DNA from: Trichococcus flocculiformis
GTDB lineage: Bacteria; Bacillota; Bacilli; Lactobacillales; Aerococcaceae
Assembly: GCF_900113645.1 (NCBI RefSeq)
Contig: NZ_FOQC01000003.1
Location: forward strand, 119,882 to 183,881
DNA: 64,000 bases
Reading direction: 5' to 3'
The notes beneath the pieces are model-generated. The model was not told the origin of the DNA and did not search any database. It saw only the letters and a program-made list of their open reading frames with translations. Positions 63,711 to 64,000 of the stretch are shown here, in pieces. Positions within the stretch are counted from its first letter, which is position 1. The number at the start of each line of letters is the position of its first letter. The position numbers and the translations under genes were made by a program.

Positions 63711-64000
63711 GAACGGGTTCGTTCAGCCCTGATTAAGGAAACACTGTGACCTAATCGGTCAAGTGTATCATGCCTCTAAGCGATTGAAATCGCAAGAGTC
63801 ATGACAATTTAGGAAAGCTGTCCACGCAACGTTCCCTACGGTCACCTTGTACTGGGGCTCTAAGGGATGAATCCCTAAGAGTCCCATGCAACTGAGCATC
63901 AAAGAGCGCAATATGCTGAGAGACTTCCTGCGTCAGCAGGTTAGTCGAATAGTATCCTTGGCTCGCAGAGACAAGGGGTTCCTTGATCCTTTCCGAAGGG
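63711..64000 (+). ncRNA. Structured ~300-nt intergenic repeat, copy 2, cut by window end
   Basis: Second copy of the element at 5799-6098, same orientation, starting 11 bp after the P-II-like stop. The first 290 bases align with one 1-nt 5' shift and one 2-nt deletion near the end. The 3' terminus (GGGCTAACCC in copy 1) begins at the window edge. Variation is limited to the 8-12 bases after GGAAA (63814-63826), loops, and positions 4 and 5 of the helix GGGGCTCT/AGAGTCCC (63854-63861/63878-63885), where pairing is kept. Same candidate HEARO/omega-RNA call as copy 1. Confidence 0.7.

Noticed and set aside
1..64000. CRISPR array, prophage or insertion sequence
   Set aside because: No regularly spaced direct repeats, no transposase, integrase or phage structural gene found on either strand.

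Overview
The window looks like chromosomal backbone of a low-to-mid GC Firmicute of the order Lactobacillales. The fab/acc operon led by fabT with fabK, the divergent ccpA/pepQ pair, a class B RNase P RNA behind gpsB, a T-box in front of hisS-aspS and a comG operon all point that way. Gene content and moderate base composition fit the Carnobacteriaceae (a Trichococcus-like organism is my best guess), but no rRNA or species marker is present to confirm it. No prophage, transposase, CRISPR array or plasmid gene was seen.

Layout. 1-4300 (minus): partial nfo, then aspS and hisS behind a T-box whose features point to tRNA-Asp. 4475-5791 (+): secreted cell-wall amidase, followed by a structured ~300-nt repeat. 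6166-12015 (minus): dtd and the bifunctional (p)ppGpp enzyme, then deoC-rsmE-prmA-DUF3013. 12243-14806 (+): a small MpsC/DUF2294-like protein, gpsB, rnpB and a THUMP-domain rRNA methyltransferase. 14904-16701 (minus): RNase HI-like protein, cold-shock protein, TPR-like protein. 16811-26438 (minus): the complete type II fatty-acid operon fabT-fabH-acpP-fabK-fabD-fabG-fabF-accB-fabZ-accC-accD-accA with a FabT-type operator on its promoter. 26724-28106: DUF2187 protein, an orphan small protein and two identical tRNA-Arg(TCT) genes. 28280-38466 (minus): ynbB, hflX, miaA, a glycerophosphodiesterase, recN, tlyA, ispA, xseB, xseA, folD. 38593-41184 (minus): nusB, Asp23 protein, efp, M24 peptidase. 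41439-45397 (minus): comGA-comGG. 45567-52991: YitT, DJ-1/PfpI protein, yebC, vanZ, oligoendopeptidase, lipid kinase, trhO. 53136-58261: class A PBP, ccpA, pepQ. 58346-63131: YtxH, DUF948, MscS channel, CbpB, phosphodiesterase, rdgB, murI. 63394-63699 (+): P-II-like protein, followed by a second copy of the structured repeat cut by the window end.

The genes serve housekeeping jobs: translation quality (dtd, efp, miaA, T-box synthetases), membrane lipid synthesis, envelope growth (amidase, PBP, gpsB, murI), alarmone and carbon control (rel, cbpB, ccpA), and DNA repair or uptake (nfo, recN, xseAB, comG).

The most interesting feature is the repeat pair at 5799-6098 and 63711-64000. The copies are nearly identical and lie just after unrelated genes. 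Their ends pair with each other, and substitutions between copies preserve a helix, including one G-U pair that is only valid if the plus strand is the RNA. Size, architecture, a host-derived 5' flank and a GTGA at the 3' boundary resemble the HEARO/omega-RNA guides of the IsrB/IscB group, here without any nuclease gene nearby. That assignment is inference.
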